64,000 nt of DNA. Source: Eoetvoesia sp035555955. Lineage in GTDB: Bacteria; Pseudomonadota; Gammaproteobacteria; Burkholderiales; Burkholderiaceae_B. Below the pieces are notes generated by a model that saw nothing but the letters and a program-made list of their open reading frames with translations, did not search any database and had not been told where the DNA came from. Shown here piece by piece: positions 41,251 through 49,805 of the stretch (its first letter is position 1; every line of letters starts with the position of its first letter). Both the position numbers and the translations under genes were made by a program. The stretch is taken from NCBI RefSeq assembly GCF_035555955.1, contig NZ_DATMGA010000013.1:1-64000 (forward strand). Direction: 5' to 3'.

Positions 41251-42168
41251 ATGGACCTCAAAGACATCGACCTGAACCTCATGGTCATCTACCACCATTT
41301 GCTGACCGAGCGCAGCGTCTCGGGCGCCGCCGAAAAGCTGGGGCTCACCCAGCCCACGGTCAGCAATGCGCTCAAGCGGCTGCGCATCCTGCTGGGCGAC
41401 GAGCTGTTCCTGCGCACCTCGCGGGGCATGGAACCCACTCCGTACGCCATCCAGCTTGCCGAGCCCATTGCCTACGCGCTCAGCACCCTGCACAACACAC
41501 TCAACCAGCAAACGGTGTTCGACCCGTCCACCAGCAAGCGCAAGTTCATCCTGGGCATGACCGACCTGGGCGAGATCGAGCTGCTGCCCAAGCTCATGAA
41601 TCTTCTGGAGGAAATCGCTCCGGGCGTCACGCTGAGCACCGTGCGCAACAGCTCCGACAACCTGCGCGACGAAATGGAAACAGGCCGCGTGGATCTGGCC
41701 ATCGGCCTGCTGCCCCAGCTTAAAACAGGCTTTTTCCAGCAAAGGCTGTTCATGCAAAGCTATGTCTGCCTGTTCCGCAAAGAGCACCCATTAAGCAGGC
41801 ACAAAGGAAAGATCACCCAGCGCCAGTTCTTCGACGCGGATCATGTGGTCGTGGTTTCCACCGGAACGGGCCATGCGCACGTAGACGAAATCATCGAAAG
41901 CAAAGGGTCGAAAAGGCGGGTGCGCTTGCTGGTACCACATTTCGTGGCCGTGGGACATATTCTGGCGACCTCAGACATGATCGCCACCGTGCCCGAACGC
42001 TACGCCCGACGCTACGCCGAGCCCTTCAATCTAAGCTACGTCAGCCACCCGATTGCCCTGCCCAAGATCGGCATCAACCTGTTCTGGCACGCCAAGTACC
42101 ACAAGGAGCCGGGCAATCAGTGGCTGCGCAACGTCATCTTCAACCTGTTTTCGACCTCGTTAAATTAG
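41251..42168 (+). CDS. nagR: LysR-family regulator, NahR/NagR/DntR-like
   Basis: This 305-residue LysR protein begins MDLKDIDLNLMVIYHHLL, with HTH RSVSGAAEKLGLTQPTVSNALKRLR and GMEPTPYA. Effector-domain phrases TDLGEIELLPKLM, STVRNSSDNL and GLLPQLKTGFFQ, ending INLFWHAKYHK, closely resemble NahR/DntR, which bind salicylate. It is divergent from the salicylate 5-hydroxylase-like operon, so it most likely activates it with salicylate or an analogue. The symbol is by analogy. Confidence 0.85.
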   Translation: MDLKDIDLNLMVIYHHLLTERSVSGAAEKLGLTQPTVSNALKRLRILLGDELFLRTSRGMEPTPYAIQLAEPIAYALSTLHNTLNQQTVFDPSTSKRKFILGMTDLGEIELLPKLMNLLEEIAPGVTLSTVRNSSDNLRDEMETGRVDLAIGLLPQLKTGFFQQRLFMQSYVCLFRKEHPLSRHKGKITQRQFFDADHVVVVSTGTGHAHVDEIIESKGSKRRVRLLVPHFVAVGHILATSDMIATVPERYARRYAEPFNLSYVSHPIALPKIGINLFWHAKYHKEPGNQWLRNVIFNLFSTSLN

Positions 42169-42242
42169 GGCCTGTTAACACGCGGCCTGAGCGGACGCCG
42201 GCGTGAACGGAAGGGAAGTTGCGGGCCCTCCCGGAAACCCTG

Positions 42243-42259
42243 GCCGCCCTCGGGGCGGC
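42243..42259. terminator. Hairpin between convergent LysR and binding-protein genes
   Basis: GCCGCCC-TCG-GGGCGGC is a 7-bp perfect stem in the 107-bp convergent gap. No T-run follows on either strand. It may be a bidirectional weak terminator. Confidence 0.4.
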
Positions 42260-42275
42260 AGCCAGCACCGCCTCG

Positions 42276-43448
42276 TCACGGCAACGGGCATTGCCCGTGA
42301 TACGCATCCTGGTAGCTCTTGAACGGCGTGGCGATGGTCTTCAGGTTCAACCGCCCCTGCCCGTCCTTGACCACCTCCATGATGTGCATGCCCTGGATGG
42401 GGAAATGGTTGTTGCCGAACTTGAAGTCGCCGCGCACCGATTTGAAATCCGCCGCCTTCAGCGCCGCCATGAAGGCCGGCTTGTCGCCGACCTTGCCATC
42501 GACCTTGGCAATGGCCGAATCCAGCAGCAGCGCCGCGTCATAGCTTTGCGCCGCATAGTTCGAGGGAACGCGCTTGTACTTGGCTTCGAAATCCTTGACG
42601 AACTTGCGGCTTTGCGGGTTGTCGAAATCGGGCGCCCAGAAGCCGCCGCTTATGATTCCCATGGCCGAGTCGCCGATGGCCGGCAACGACAGCGCATCCA
42701 CCACGAACGTCGTCAACAAAGGCTGCTTGCCGCTCAATCCGGCCTGGGCATACTGCTTGGCAAACGCAATACCCATCCCGCCGGGGAAAAACGCGAACAC
42801 TGCGTCGGGCTCGACTGCCGTGACCTTTGACAGCTCGGAAGAAAAATCCATTTGCTTCAGCGAGGTGTACAGCTCGTCGGCCAGCGGCTCTTTGTAATAG
42901 CGCTTGAAGCCGTTGACGATATCCTTGCCGGCCTGGTAATTGGGCGCCAGAACCACGACCTTCTTATAGCCTTTCTCCTGGGCGTACTTGCCCACCGCCT
43001 CGGCGGCCTGGTCTCCCTGCCACGAAGTAATGAACTGGTACGGCGAGCACTGCTTGCCCGCTATCTGCGATGGCCCGGCATTCGACCCCACAAGAAACAC
43101 CTCGTGATCGGTCACGTACTTGTGGATGGCCATCATCACGTTCGAGAACGACACCCCCGTGATGATGGGCACTTTTTCTTTTTCAACCAGGCTACGCGCC
43201 GCCTGCCTGGCCACGTCGGGCTTCAGCTGGCTGTCCTCGCGGATGAGCTCGATGGCATGGCCGCCGAGCTTGCCGCCCTGCTCCTCCAGCAGCAGGTTGA
43301 AGCCATCCAGCATGTCCTGCCCCACCGCCGCGGCCGGGCCCGAAAGCTCGCCGATAAAGCCGATTTTGATTGGATCGGCATGGGCCGCCGCCGCAAACGA
43401 CAACGACAATGCCGAAGCCGCCAACGCGGCATGAATCATTTTCTTCAA
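42276..43448 (-). CDS. Liv-type substrate-binding protein (orphan)
   Basis: This 390-residue protein has a Sec signal ending AHADPI, then KIGFIGELSGPAAAVGQDMLDGF. It is the third member of the subfamily with 27388 and 28761. It is preceded by GGAGACAAATC. It lies downstream of a VanA-like oxygenase gene on the same strand and next to the nag-type cluster, so its ligand may be salicylate or a methoxylated or hydroxylated benzoate. No permease is adjacent. Confidence 0.9.
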   Translation of the reverse strand: MKKMIHAALAASALSLSFAAAAHADPIKIGFIGELSGPAAAVGQDMLDGFNLLLEEQGGKLGGHAIELIREDSQLKPDVARQAARSLVEKEKVPIITGVSFSNVMMAIHKYVTDHEVFLVGSNAGPSQIAGKQCSPYQFITSWQGDQAAEAVGKYAQEKGYKKVVVLAPNYQAGKDIVNGFKRYYKEPLADELYTSLKQMDFSSELSKVTAVEPDAVFAFFPGGMGIAFAKQYAQAGLSGKQPLLTTFVVDALSLPAIGDSAMGIISGGFWAPDFDNPQSRKFVKDFEAKYKRVPSNYAAQSYDAALLLDSAIAKVDGKVGDKPAFMAALKAADFKSVRGDFKFGNNHFPIQGMHIMEVVKDGQGRLNLKTIATPFKSYQDAYHGQCPLP

Positions 43449-43547
43449 GATTTGTCTCCTGGGTTTTCAAGTTTCTAATAATGAACTGCGGTACTGCACA
43501 CGAAGAGCTCCCGATCCAAGACCCGGAGCTCCCCCGCAACAACCGCT

Positions 43548-43562
43548 GGAGCCTTCGGCTCC
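43548..43562. terminator. Short hairpin downstream of Rieske oxygenase gene
   Basis: GGAGCC-TTC-GGCTCC lies in the 186-bp gap between the oxygenase stop and the binding-protein start. It has no T-run, so it is a weak terminator or RNA-stability element. Confidence 0.35.
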
Positions 43563-43634
43563 GGCAATGATTTCGGGCCGCGTCCTGAGGCGCAAGTCTC
43601 GGCCTGCGCACGCGGCTTGCGCTTTGGCGCGGGT

Positions 43635-44744
43635 TCAGTGCATCTCGGCGGCAACCGGGTCGGGCGCCGCCACGGCGCCGGCCGCGCGAGCTCCGGGCGC
43701 AGCGGCTTTCTCCGCGCTGCGTTGCGCCTCTTCCTTGAGCATGCGCTCGATGCTGCGGCGCATGCGCACCGGCCCCGCATCAATGCTCAGCAACACCGGC
43801 TTCATCGCCCAGAAATCCGAATCGCCGATCGCCTCCTGCTGAGCGTCGATCATGGGCAGATCCTGCATCTCGAAGGCATAGCGCCGCATTTCCCGGAACT
43901 TCTTGTCGGCTTCAGGGGGAAGGCTGGTGCCGGCCGGCATGGCGGCGGCAAAATGGTAGTGGGTGGTCTTTTCGGTTTCGGGGGTCAGAATATGCACCCC
44001 GTAGTACCAGCCATGGTCTTCACGCTTGCCGCCGACCTCGTGCACGCCGGTATCCAGCAGGAAACAGCTTGGCGGAATCCAGCGCATATTGGTCCACATA
44101 TCCACCGGCTTGCCGTCGCGGCGGTACAGCATGTCGAAGATGCCCGGCACCGAGATATTGGGCATCCAGCGGTTGCACTGCAGGTTGTCGCCGTCCTCGA
44201 CCAGCTCCTGGTCGGCGCCCACCTGCTCCGGGCTGCCCAGGTAGCCGTCGTGCACGTAGGTGATATGGCTGAGATCCAGCAGGTTCTCGCCCATGAGCTC
44301 GTAATGCGCCGGAATGTTCAAATGGCCGAAGCTCGTGCCATAGCCCGAGCCTTCGTCCAGTACGCTGTAGTCGGGGATCTTCGCCGGATCGGCGGGCTCG
44401 TCGCCCATCCAGATCCAGATCATGCGGTGCCGATCGGCCACCGGATAGCTTTTCACCTTGGCCGCCGCCGGGATTTTTCCCTCGCCGTGCGGGTTCTTGA
44501 CACACTGCCCCGTACAGTCGAACTCCAGGCCGTGGTAGGCGCACTGCACGCCATCGTTCACGATCTTGCCCAGATGCAGAGGCACGAAGCGGTGCGGACA
44601 CCGATCCTGCAACGCCGCGACGTCGCCGTTTTGCTTGCGGTAGAAAACCACCGGCTCGTCGAGCAGCTTGCGATGAAACAGCTCGCCCTCTTTGACGTCG
44701 TCGCTCCAGCACGCCACATACCAGGCGTTTTTGATAAATGCCAT
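43635..44744 (-). CDS. Rieske non-heme iron oxygenase, VanA-like
   Basis: This 369-residue single-subunit oxygenase of the VanA/PobA (phthalate, carbazole) branch has Rieske ligands in CPHRFVPLHLG and CAYHGLEF and the mononuclear-iron segment ENLLDLSHITYVHDGYLG. It begins FIKNAWYVACWSDDV, typical of vanillate O-demethylase oxygenase. No VanB-type reductase gene is adjacent, so it must use another electron chain, perhaps the NagAa/NagAb pair nearby. The C-terminal 45 residues are Ala/Arg/Glu-rich. The start at 44744 follows AAGGAGACGACA. The probable reaction is O-demethylation or hydroxylation of an aromatic acid. Confidence 0.83.
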   Translation of the reverse strand: MAFIKNAWYVACWSDDVKEGELFHRKLLDEPVVFYRKQNGDVAALQDRCPHRFVPLHLGKIVNDGVQCAYHGLEFDCTGQCVKNPHGEGKIPAAAKVKSYPVADRHRMIWIWMGDEPADPAKIPDYSVLDEGSGYGTSFGHLNIPAHYELMGENLLDLSHITYVHDGYLGSPEQVGADQELVEDGDNLQCNRWMPNISVPGIFDMLYRRDGKPVDMWTNMRWIPPSCFLLDTGVHEVGGKREDHGWYYGVHILTPETEKTTHYHFAAAMPAGTSLPPEADKKFREMRRYAFEMQDLPMIDAQQEAIGDSDFWAMKPVLLSIDAGPVRMRRSIERMLKEEAQRSAEKAAAPGARAAGAVAAPDPVAAEMH

Positions 44745-44856
44745 TGTCGTCTCCTTGATCGAACAAATGCTCGCGCCCGCGGCCTTTGGCGCCGACCCCA
44801 CCCGGACTCGGCCCGCAAGCGATCTTGCTCATTCCTGCTGATTGATTTTCCGTAAA

Positions 44857-44884
44857 ATTATCACAAACAGAGTAGACGGTTTGT
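44857..44884 (-). promoter_or_regulatory. Probable promoter/operator of VanA-like gene
   Basis: ACAAAC-N10-GTTTGT (44863-44884) is a 6-bp inverted repeat. On the minus strand it leads into TGTGATAAT, which looks like an extended -10, about 115 bp upstream of the oxygenase start. The TTTGTGATAA wording also occurs upstream of the alcohol dehydrogenase gene (near 17335). Confidence 0.4.
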
Positions 44885-44920
44885 TTTTATTTGTATCAAC
44901 AGCGTAACTGAACCGCCTTT

Positions 44921-46138
44921 TTAGAGCAGGGCTTCCTCGACAAGCTCGATCCAGTGCCGCACGGGTGTGCGCGCCGCGCTGCTCAGGTGCGTCTGGCAGC
45001 CGATATTGGCCGTGGCGACCACGTCAGGCTTGTCGGCCTCCAGAGCATCCAGCTTGTTGTTGCGCAGCGTCGTGGCCAGTTCGGGTTGGGTTATGGAATA
45101 AGTACCCGCCGACCCGCAGCACAAATGCGCATCCCGCACGCGCGCCAGGTCGAACCCCAGCGACGCCAGTATGCGTTCCACGGAGCCGCCAAGTTTCTGG
45201 GCATGCTGCAATGTGCACGGGCAGTGGAAGGCCACTTTCATGTGCGGATCGGCGCGCAGTTCGGTCAGCGGCTCGGCGGCGATGACTTCGGCCAGGTCGC
45301 GGGTCAGGCTGCTGACGCGCCGGGCCTTTTCCGCGTAGGCGGGGTCGTGGCTTAGCAGATCCGCGTATTCCTTCACAAAAGCGCCGCAGCCGCTGGCTGT
45401 CATCACGATGGCCTCGGCGCCACCTTCGATGGCCGGCCACCAGGCATCGATATTGCGCCGCGCGCGCGCCAGCCCTTCTTCCTGCGCGTCCAGGTGATAG
45501 TCGGTGGCGCCGCAGCAGCCGGCGCTGGCGGCCGCCACAACACTGATGCCAAGCCTGTCCAGCACACGGGCGGCCGCCGCGTTCGTATTGGGCGACAGCG
45601 CGGGCTGCACACAGCCCTCGAGCATGAGGACCCTGCGTCCATGCCGCGCGGGCGGCCTCGCCTTCGCCACAGCCGCCCGCGCCGGAATTTTTGCCTGCCA
45701 GCCTGCGGGCAAGCAGGGACGAAGCCAGCGTCCGGCCTTCAAGGCCGCGCCGAACGCGGCACGCCGGGGGACCAGAAGCCGCAGCCAGCCTCGCAACAGC
45801 CTTTGCTTCCATGGCCTGGAAACGTGCTCCGCCATCTGGGCGCGCCCGATATCGAGCAGCGAGTGATACCGGACGCCCGACGGACAGGTCGTTTCGCAGT
45901 TCCTGCATGTCAGGCAGCGATCCAGATGCCGTTGCGTCTTTTCGCTTGCCTGCCCGCCTTCGAGGAACGACTTGATCAGATAGATGCGCCCGCGCGGACC
46001 ATCCAGTTCGTCGCCCGTGATCTGGTAGGTTGGGCAGGTTGCGTTGCAAAAGCCGCAATGCACACAGGACCTCAGGATGCTTTCGGCCTCTTGGGCACGT
46101 CGCAGGCCTTTGATGTTTTCGCTTAGATTGGTTTGCAT
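44921..46138 (-). CDS. glcF: Glycolate oxidase iron-sulfur subunit GlcF
   Basis: This 405-residue protein has two 4Fe-4S motifs near the N-terminus (CVHCGFCNATCP and CLTCRNCETTCP) and the CCG-type cysteine-rich domains (SAGCCGATDYH and HLCCGSAGTYS). It passes electrons from the GlcD/GlcE flavin centre to the respiratory chain at the membrane. It is the last gene of glcDEF, 9 bp after glcE. Confidence 0.93.
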   Translation of the reverse strand: MQTNLSENIKGLRRAQEAESILRSCVHCGFCNATCPTYQITGDELDGPRGRIYLIKSFLEGGQASEKTQRHLDRCLTCRNCETTCPSGVRYHSLLDIGRAQMAEHVSRPWKQRLLRGWLRLLVPRRAAFGAALKAGRWLRPCLPAGWQAKIPARAAVAKARPPARHGRRVLMLEGCVQPALSPNTNAAAARVLDRLGISVVAAASAGCCGATDYHLDAQEEGLARARRNIDAWWPAIEGGAEAIVMTASGCGAFVKEYADLLSHDPAYAEKARRVSSLTRDLAEVIAAEPLTELRADPHMKVAFHCPCTLQHAQKLGGSVERILASLGFDLARVRDAHLCCGSAGTYSITQPELATTLRNNKLDALEADKPDVVATANIGCQTHLSSAARTPVRHWIELVEEALL

Positions 46139-46147
46139 TGCCGCTCT

Positions 46148-47215
46148 TCAGATTTCGGGGTACATGCGTCCCGGATTGAAAATACCGTGCGGGTCCATGC
46201 TGGCTTTCAAGCGCTTCTGGATGCGCAGCATCGCCTCGGGCAGCGGATGGAACGGCTCGATGCCCGGGCCGGGGGTGAAGCACGTGGCATGCCCTCCCAA
46301 GGACTGAGCCAGCCCGCGTATTTCCTGGGCATGCGCATCGCTCTTGAGCCAGCGCTGGGCGCCGCCCCAATCCAGCAGGCTCTCGCCGGGCAGTTCGACG
46401 ACAGGCGCATCGACCGGAACCGAAAGGCGCCATAAAGGCCGGCCGTCCCCAAAGAACGGCAAACGCTGTTCGCGCAGGTCGCTCCAGATTTGCAACGCTT
46501 CGTCTTCGCCCCCCATCTGGCCGCAGGCGGCCTGCACGGAGCCCGCCCCGCCCTCGAGCCGCACATGCAGCCTGCCGGCCATGTACAGCGCGCCAGTCAG
46601 GGGCAAAGCGGCACGGCGCCAGCGGGACAACGCGGCCGGGACCTCGCCGGCTTCCATATCGAAATACAGGCAGTGCGATTCACGCGCCTTGGGCAGCACC
46701 TTCAACGACAACTCGGTCAGCACGCCAAGGCATCCGAAACTGCCCGCCATCAGCCGCGAAACATCGAAGCCGGCCACATTCTTCATGACTTCGCCGCCGA
46801 ACCGCAAGTGCCTGGCCTGGCCGGTGACAAGGCGGCAGCCCAGCACGAAGTCCCGCACCGAACCCGACCATGGCCTGCGCGGCCCGGCAAGGCCGCTGGC
46901 CACCGCCCCCCCTACCGTTGCGTTTCCCGCGTATTCGGGCGGCTCGCAAGGCAGCATCTGCCCTTGAGCATCCAGAACCGCATTCAGCTCGGCAAGCGGC
47001 GTGCCCGCGCGAACCGTCACGACCAGTTCGCTTGGATCGTATTTCACGATGCCGCGATGACCACGGACGTCGAGTTCGGCCGCTTCCACCGGACGGCCCA
47101 GCATGGCCTTGCTGTTTCCACCGCGGATACGCAGCGTCGCTCCGTCCGCAATCGCCTGTCGTACCTGGTCCACCAGGCGGCCGGCGATATCCGCCGAACG
47201 ATCGCCCCCGCCCAT
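46148..47215 (-). CDS. glcE: Glycolate oxidase FAD-binding subunit GlcE
   Basis: This 355-residue PCMH-type FAD-binding subunit has LRIRGGNSKAMLGR, the FAD-contacting PPEYAGNATVGGAVASGLAGPRR segment and SLKVLPKARE. The frame runs open to 47392, but the ATG at 47215 overlaps the glcD stop by one base (TAATG), and the MGGGDRSADIAGRLVDQV start fits GlcE length. It works with GlcD and GlcF. Confidence 0.92.
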   Translation of the reverse strand: MGGGDRSADIAGRLVDQVRQAIADGATLRIRGGNSKAMLGRPVEAAELDVRGHRGIVKYDPSELVVTVRAGTPLAELNAVLDAQGQMLPCEPPEYAGNATVGGAVASGLAGPRRPWSGSVRDFVLGCRLVTGQARHLRFGGEVMKNVAGFDVSRLMAGSFGCLGVLTELSLKVLPKARESHCLYFDMEAGEVPAALSRWRRAALPLTGALYMAGRLHVRLEGGAGSVQAACGQMGGEDEALQIWSDLREQRLPFFGDGRPLWRLSVPVDAPVVELPGESLLDWGGAQRWLKSDAHAQEIRGLAQSLGGHATCFTPGPGIEPFHPLPEAMLRIQKRLKASMDPHGIFNPGRMYPEI

Positions 47216-48714
47216 TAAAAACGCTCCAGTTCTGGATGCGCCATTTTTCCCGCGTGCACGTGCATCGACCCGAACTCGGCGCAACGATTCAGTGTCGGGA
47301 TATTCTTGCCGGGATTCAACAGCCGATGCGGGTCGAAGGCTTCCTTCAAGGCATGAAAGTATTGCAGCTCGTCGCTGTCGAACTGCGCGCACATCTGGTT
47401 GATTTTTTCGCGGCCCACGCCATGCTCACCCGTAATCGTCCCGCCCACTTCCACGCACAGTTCGAGGATCTTCGCGCCGATGTCTTCGGCCCGCTGCATC
47501 TCGCCCGGCATATTGGCGTCGAACAGGATCAATGGGTGCATATTGCCATCGCCTGCATGAAACACGTTGGCGACCCGCAGGCCATATTCTTCGGACAGCT
47601 CGGCAATTCGCTTCAATACACGGGGCAGCTCTTTGCGCGGGATGGTGCCGTCCATGCAGTAATAATCGGGAGAAATCCGCCCCACCGCCGGAAAGGCGTT
47701 CTTGCGGCCGGCCCAGAAGCGCTGGCGCTCTTGCTCGTCTTTGGCCACACGCACCTCGACGGCGCCCGCCGCGTGCAGGACGGCGCCGACCCTGGCGCAA
47801 TCCTCGGCGACGTCGGCCTGCGCGCCGTCGAGTTCGCACAACAATATGGCCTGCGCATCGACGGGATAACCGGCGTGGACGAAGTCTTCCGCCGCCCGGA
47901 TGGCAAGGTTGTCCATCATTTCCAGGCCTGCGGGCACAATGCCCGCGCCGATGATCATGGCGACCGCGGCGCCCGCCTTCTCCACATCGTCGAAGCTGGC
48001 CAATAGCACCTTGGCTGCTTGCGGCACGGCCAGGAGCTTTACCGTGACCTCGACCACCACGCCCAGCAGGCCTTCCGAGCCGGTGAACAGGGCGACCAGG
48101 TCGAACCCGGGGCAGTCCAGCGCCTCCGACCCCAGCGTCAGGATGTCGCCGTCGATGGTCACGACGGTAACCTGGAGAATATTGTGCAGTGTCAGGCCGT
48201 ACTTCAGGCAATGCACCCCACCGGCGTTTTCGGCCACGTTTCCGCCGATGGAACAGGCTATCTGGGACGAAGGGTCGGGCGCATAGTACAGCCCGAAATC
48301 CGCCGCCGCCTGGGAAATCGCCAGATTGCGCACCCCCGGCTGCACCCGGGCGACACCCGCGGCGGCGTCGATGGAAAGAATGCGGTTGAAGCGCGCCATG
48401 ACCAGCAGGATGCCCTTTTCCAGCGGCAGAGCGCCGCCCGACAAGCCGGTTCCCGCCCCGCGCGCCACCACCGGCACGCCATGGGACGAGGCAAATCGTA
48501 ATATGGCCTGCACCTGCTCGACAGTTTCGGGCAGTACCGCCAGCATGGGAACCGTGCGGTAAGCGGACAAGCCATCGCATTCGAAAGGCCGCAGGTCTTC
48601 CAGTTCGTGCAGGATGCGCAGGTCTGGCACGGTGGCCCTCAACACCCGCAGGACCGCCTGCTTATCCACGTTCGGCAACTCGCCGTCAACCCGCTCGTCG
48701 TACAGTAGGCTCAT
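47215..48714 (-). CDS. glcD: Glycolate oxidase catalytic subunit GlcD
   Basis: This 499-residue FAD-linked oxidase has VPVVARGAGTGLSGGALPLEKG and GGNVAENAGGVHCLKYGLT for FAD binding and the C-terminal GEHGVGREKINQM and DPHRLLNPGKN signatures of the GlcD/DLD family. It oxidises glycolate to glyoxylate, and some relatives accept other 2-hydroxy acids such as D-lactate. It is the first gene of glcDEF, divergent from a FadR-family regulator whose binding sites flank the start. Confidence 0.93.
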   Translation of the reverse strand: MSLLYDERVDGELPNVDKQAVLRVLRATVPDLRILHELEDLRPFECDGLSAYRTVPMLAVLPETVEQVQAILRFASSHGVPVVARGAGTGLSGGALPLEKGILLVMARFNRILSIDAAAGVARVQPGVRNLAISQAAADFGLYYAPDPSSQIACSIGGNVAENAGGVHCLKYGLTLHNILQVTVVTIDGDILTLGSEALDCPGFDLVALFTGSEGLLGVVVEVTVKLLAVPQAAKVLLASFDDVEKAGAAVAMIIGAGIVPAGLEMMDNLAIRAAEDFVHAGYPVDAQAILLCELDGAQADVAEDCARVGAVLHAAGAVEVRVAKDEQERQRFWAGRKNAFPAVGRISPDYYCMDGTIPRKELPRVLKRIAELSEEYGLRVANVFHAGDGNMHPLILFDANMPGEMQRAEDIGAKILELCVEVGGTITGEHGVGREKINQMCAQFDSDELQYFHALKEAFDPHRLLNPGKNIPTLNRCAEFGSMHVHAGKMAHPELERF

Positions 48715-48799
48715 GCCTCAACACCTCTTTTCATATGGCTCCCAGGGCAGACAGCACGATGCTCCACCAGAAACCGTGCCTTGTCCATATGAAAATCAA

Positions 48800-48812
48800 C
48801 TGGACAGACCAC
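48800..48812. promoter_or_regulatory. FadR/GlcC-type operator, imperfect copy
   Basis: CTGGACAGACCAC matches the FadR-family pattern TGGT-N3-ACCA with one mismatch. It lies in the divergent gap between glcD and the regulator gene, 86 bp upstream of the glcD start. Confidence 0.45.
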
Positions 48813-48880
48813 TTTTTAAAAGCTATCTTCCGTATTTAAAAGAAATTTACTTATTAAAAACAAATACATGATTAAAATTC

Positions 48881-49696
48881 ATGAAGCAAGAAATTCACAT
48901 AAAACCATCTGGTCATACCAGTTTTAGTCACGAATTGGAAGCCGATAGGAATCGAACCGTCGCTGACGCCGTCGCCGAGAAAATCGAACGCCTGATCGTC
49001 GACAACGTGCTCAAGGCCGGCCAGATGCTTCCCTCGGAAAGGCGCTTGACCGAAAAGCTGGGCGTGTCGCGCGCGGCGCTGCGCGAAGGGCTCAATCTAT
49101 TGCGGGCCCGCGGCCTGATCACGACCTCCCACGGCAAAGGCTCGTTCGTCGCCAACCTGATGTCCGAAGCCGTACAGACAACGCCCATGTTGCATCTTCT
49201 GGACTCCCAGCCGCGCACGCTGTTCGACCTGCTGGAAGTGCGGGAGCTCCTAGAGGCCGAATCGGCCCGGCTGGCCGCGCTGCGCGGCACGCAGGCCGAC
49301 TATGCGCTGATCGCGCGCCGCTATGAGCAACTGACCGAGGCCCAGGGCCGCGAAACCACCCCGCAGGCCCATGCCAGGCTGGACCACGCTTTCCACCTTG
49401 CCATCTACGAAGCCTCTCACAATCCCGTGCTGGTTCACACCTTGGGTTCGCTGACCAATCTGCTGCTAAGCTCGGTCTTCGCCTCGGTCAACAACCTTTA
49501 CCACCGCGAGGCACAAAAAAAGCAGATCGACCGCCAGCATGCCCGCCTGTTCCAGGCGGTAACCGGGAAACTGCCCGAGCAAGCGCGCAAAGCCGCGCAA
49601 GACCATATCCGGGGCATCAGAAAAAACCTGGAAGAAATCGAACGGGAAGAACAGCGCCTGATCCGCGCCACGCTGAGGCTGGAAGAATGGACCTAG
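48881..49696 (+). CDS. FadR-subfamily GntR regulator (GlcC/LldR-like)
   Basis: This 271-residue regulator has an N-terminal winged helix (residues 26-95; LPSERRLTEKLGVSRAALREGL) and a C-terminal FCD effector domain with the metal-binding-type histidines in RLDHAFHLAIYEASHN. Relatives respond to glycolate, lactate or pyruvate. Divergence from glcDEF makes glycolate-responsive control of that operon likely. A perfect FadR-type operator lies inside its first codons, suggesting autoregulation. The first 20 residues are unusually AT-rich at DNA level and carry no recognisable domain. Confidence 0.88.
   Translation: MKQEIHIKPSGHTSFSHELEADRNRTVADAVAEKIERLIVDNVLKAGQMLPSERRLTEKLGVSRAALREGLNLLRARGLITTSHGKGSFVANLMSEAVQTTPMLHLLDSQPRTLFDLLEVRELLEAESARLAALRGTQADYALIARRYEQLTEAQGRETTPQAHARLDHAFHLAIYEASHNPVLVHTLGSLTNLLLSSVFASVNNLYHREAQKKQIDRQHARLFQAVTGKLPEQARKAAQDHIRGIRKNLEEIEREEQRLIRATLRLEEWT
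48909..48921. promoter_or_regulatory. Perfect FadR/GlcC-type operator within start of regulator gene
   Basis: CTGGT-CAT-ACCAG is a perfect 5-bp-arm palindrome matching TGGT-N3-ACCA. It is 28 bp inside the annotated start of the regulator gene, a position suited to blocking its own transcription. Confidence 0.6.
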
Positions 49697-49805
49697 CCTT
49701 GGCGCAAACACCGTGCCTCGGCGGCGCAGCAACGTCACCGCCGCGAGCGAAACACCCCTGACGATATAATCGGCTCGACCAGTCTCAATCCGAACCCCAC
49801 CGCGC

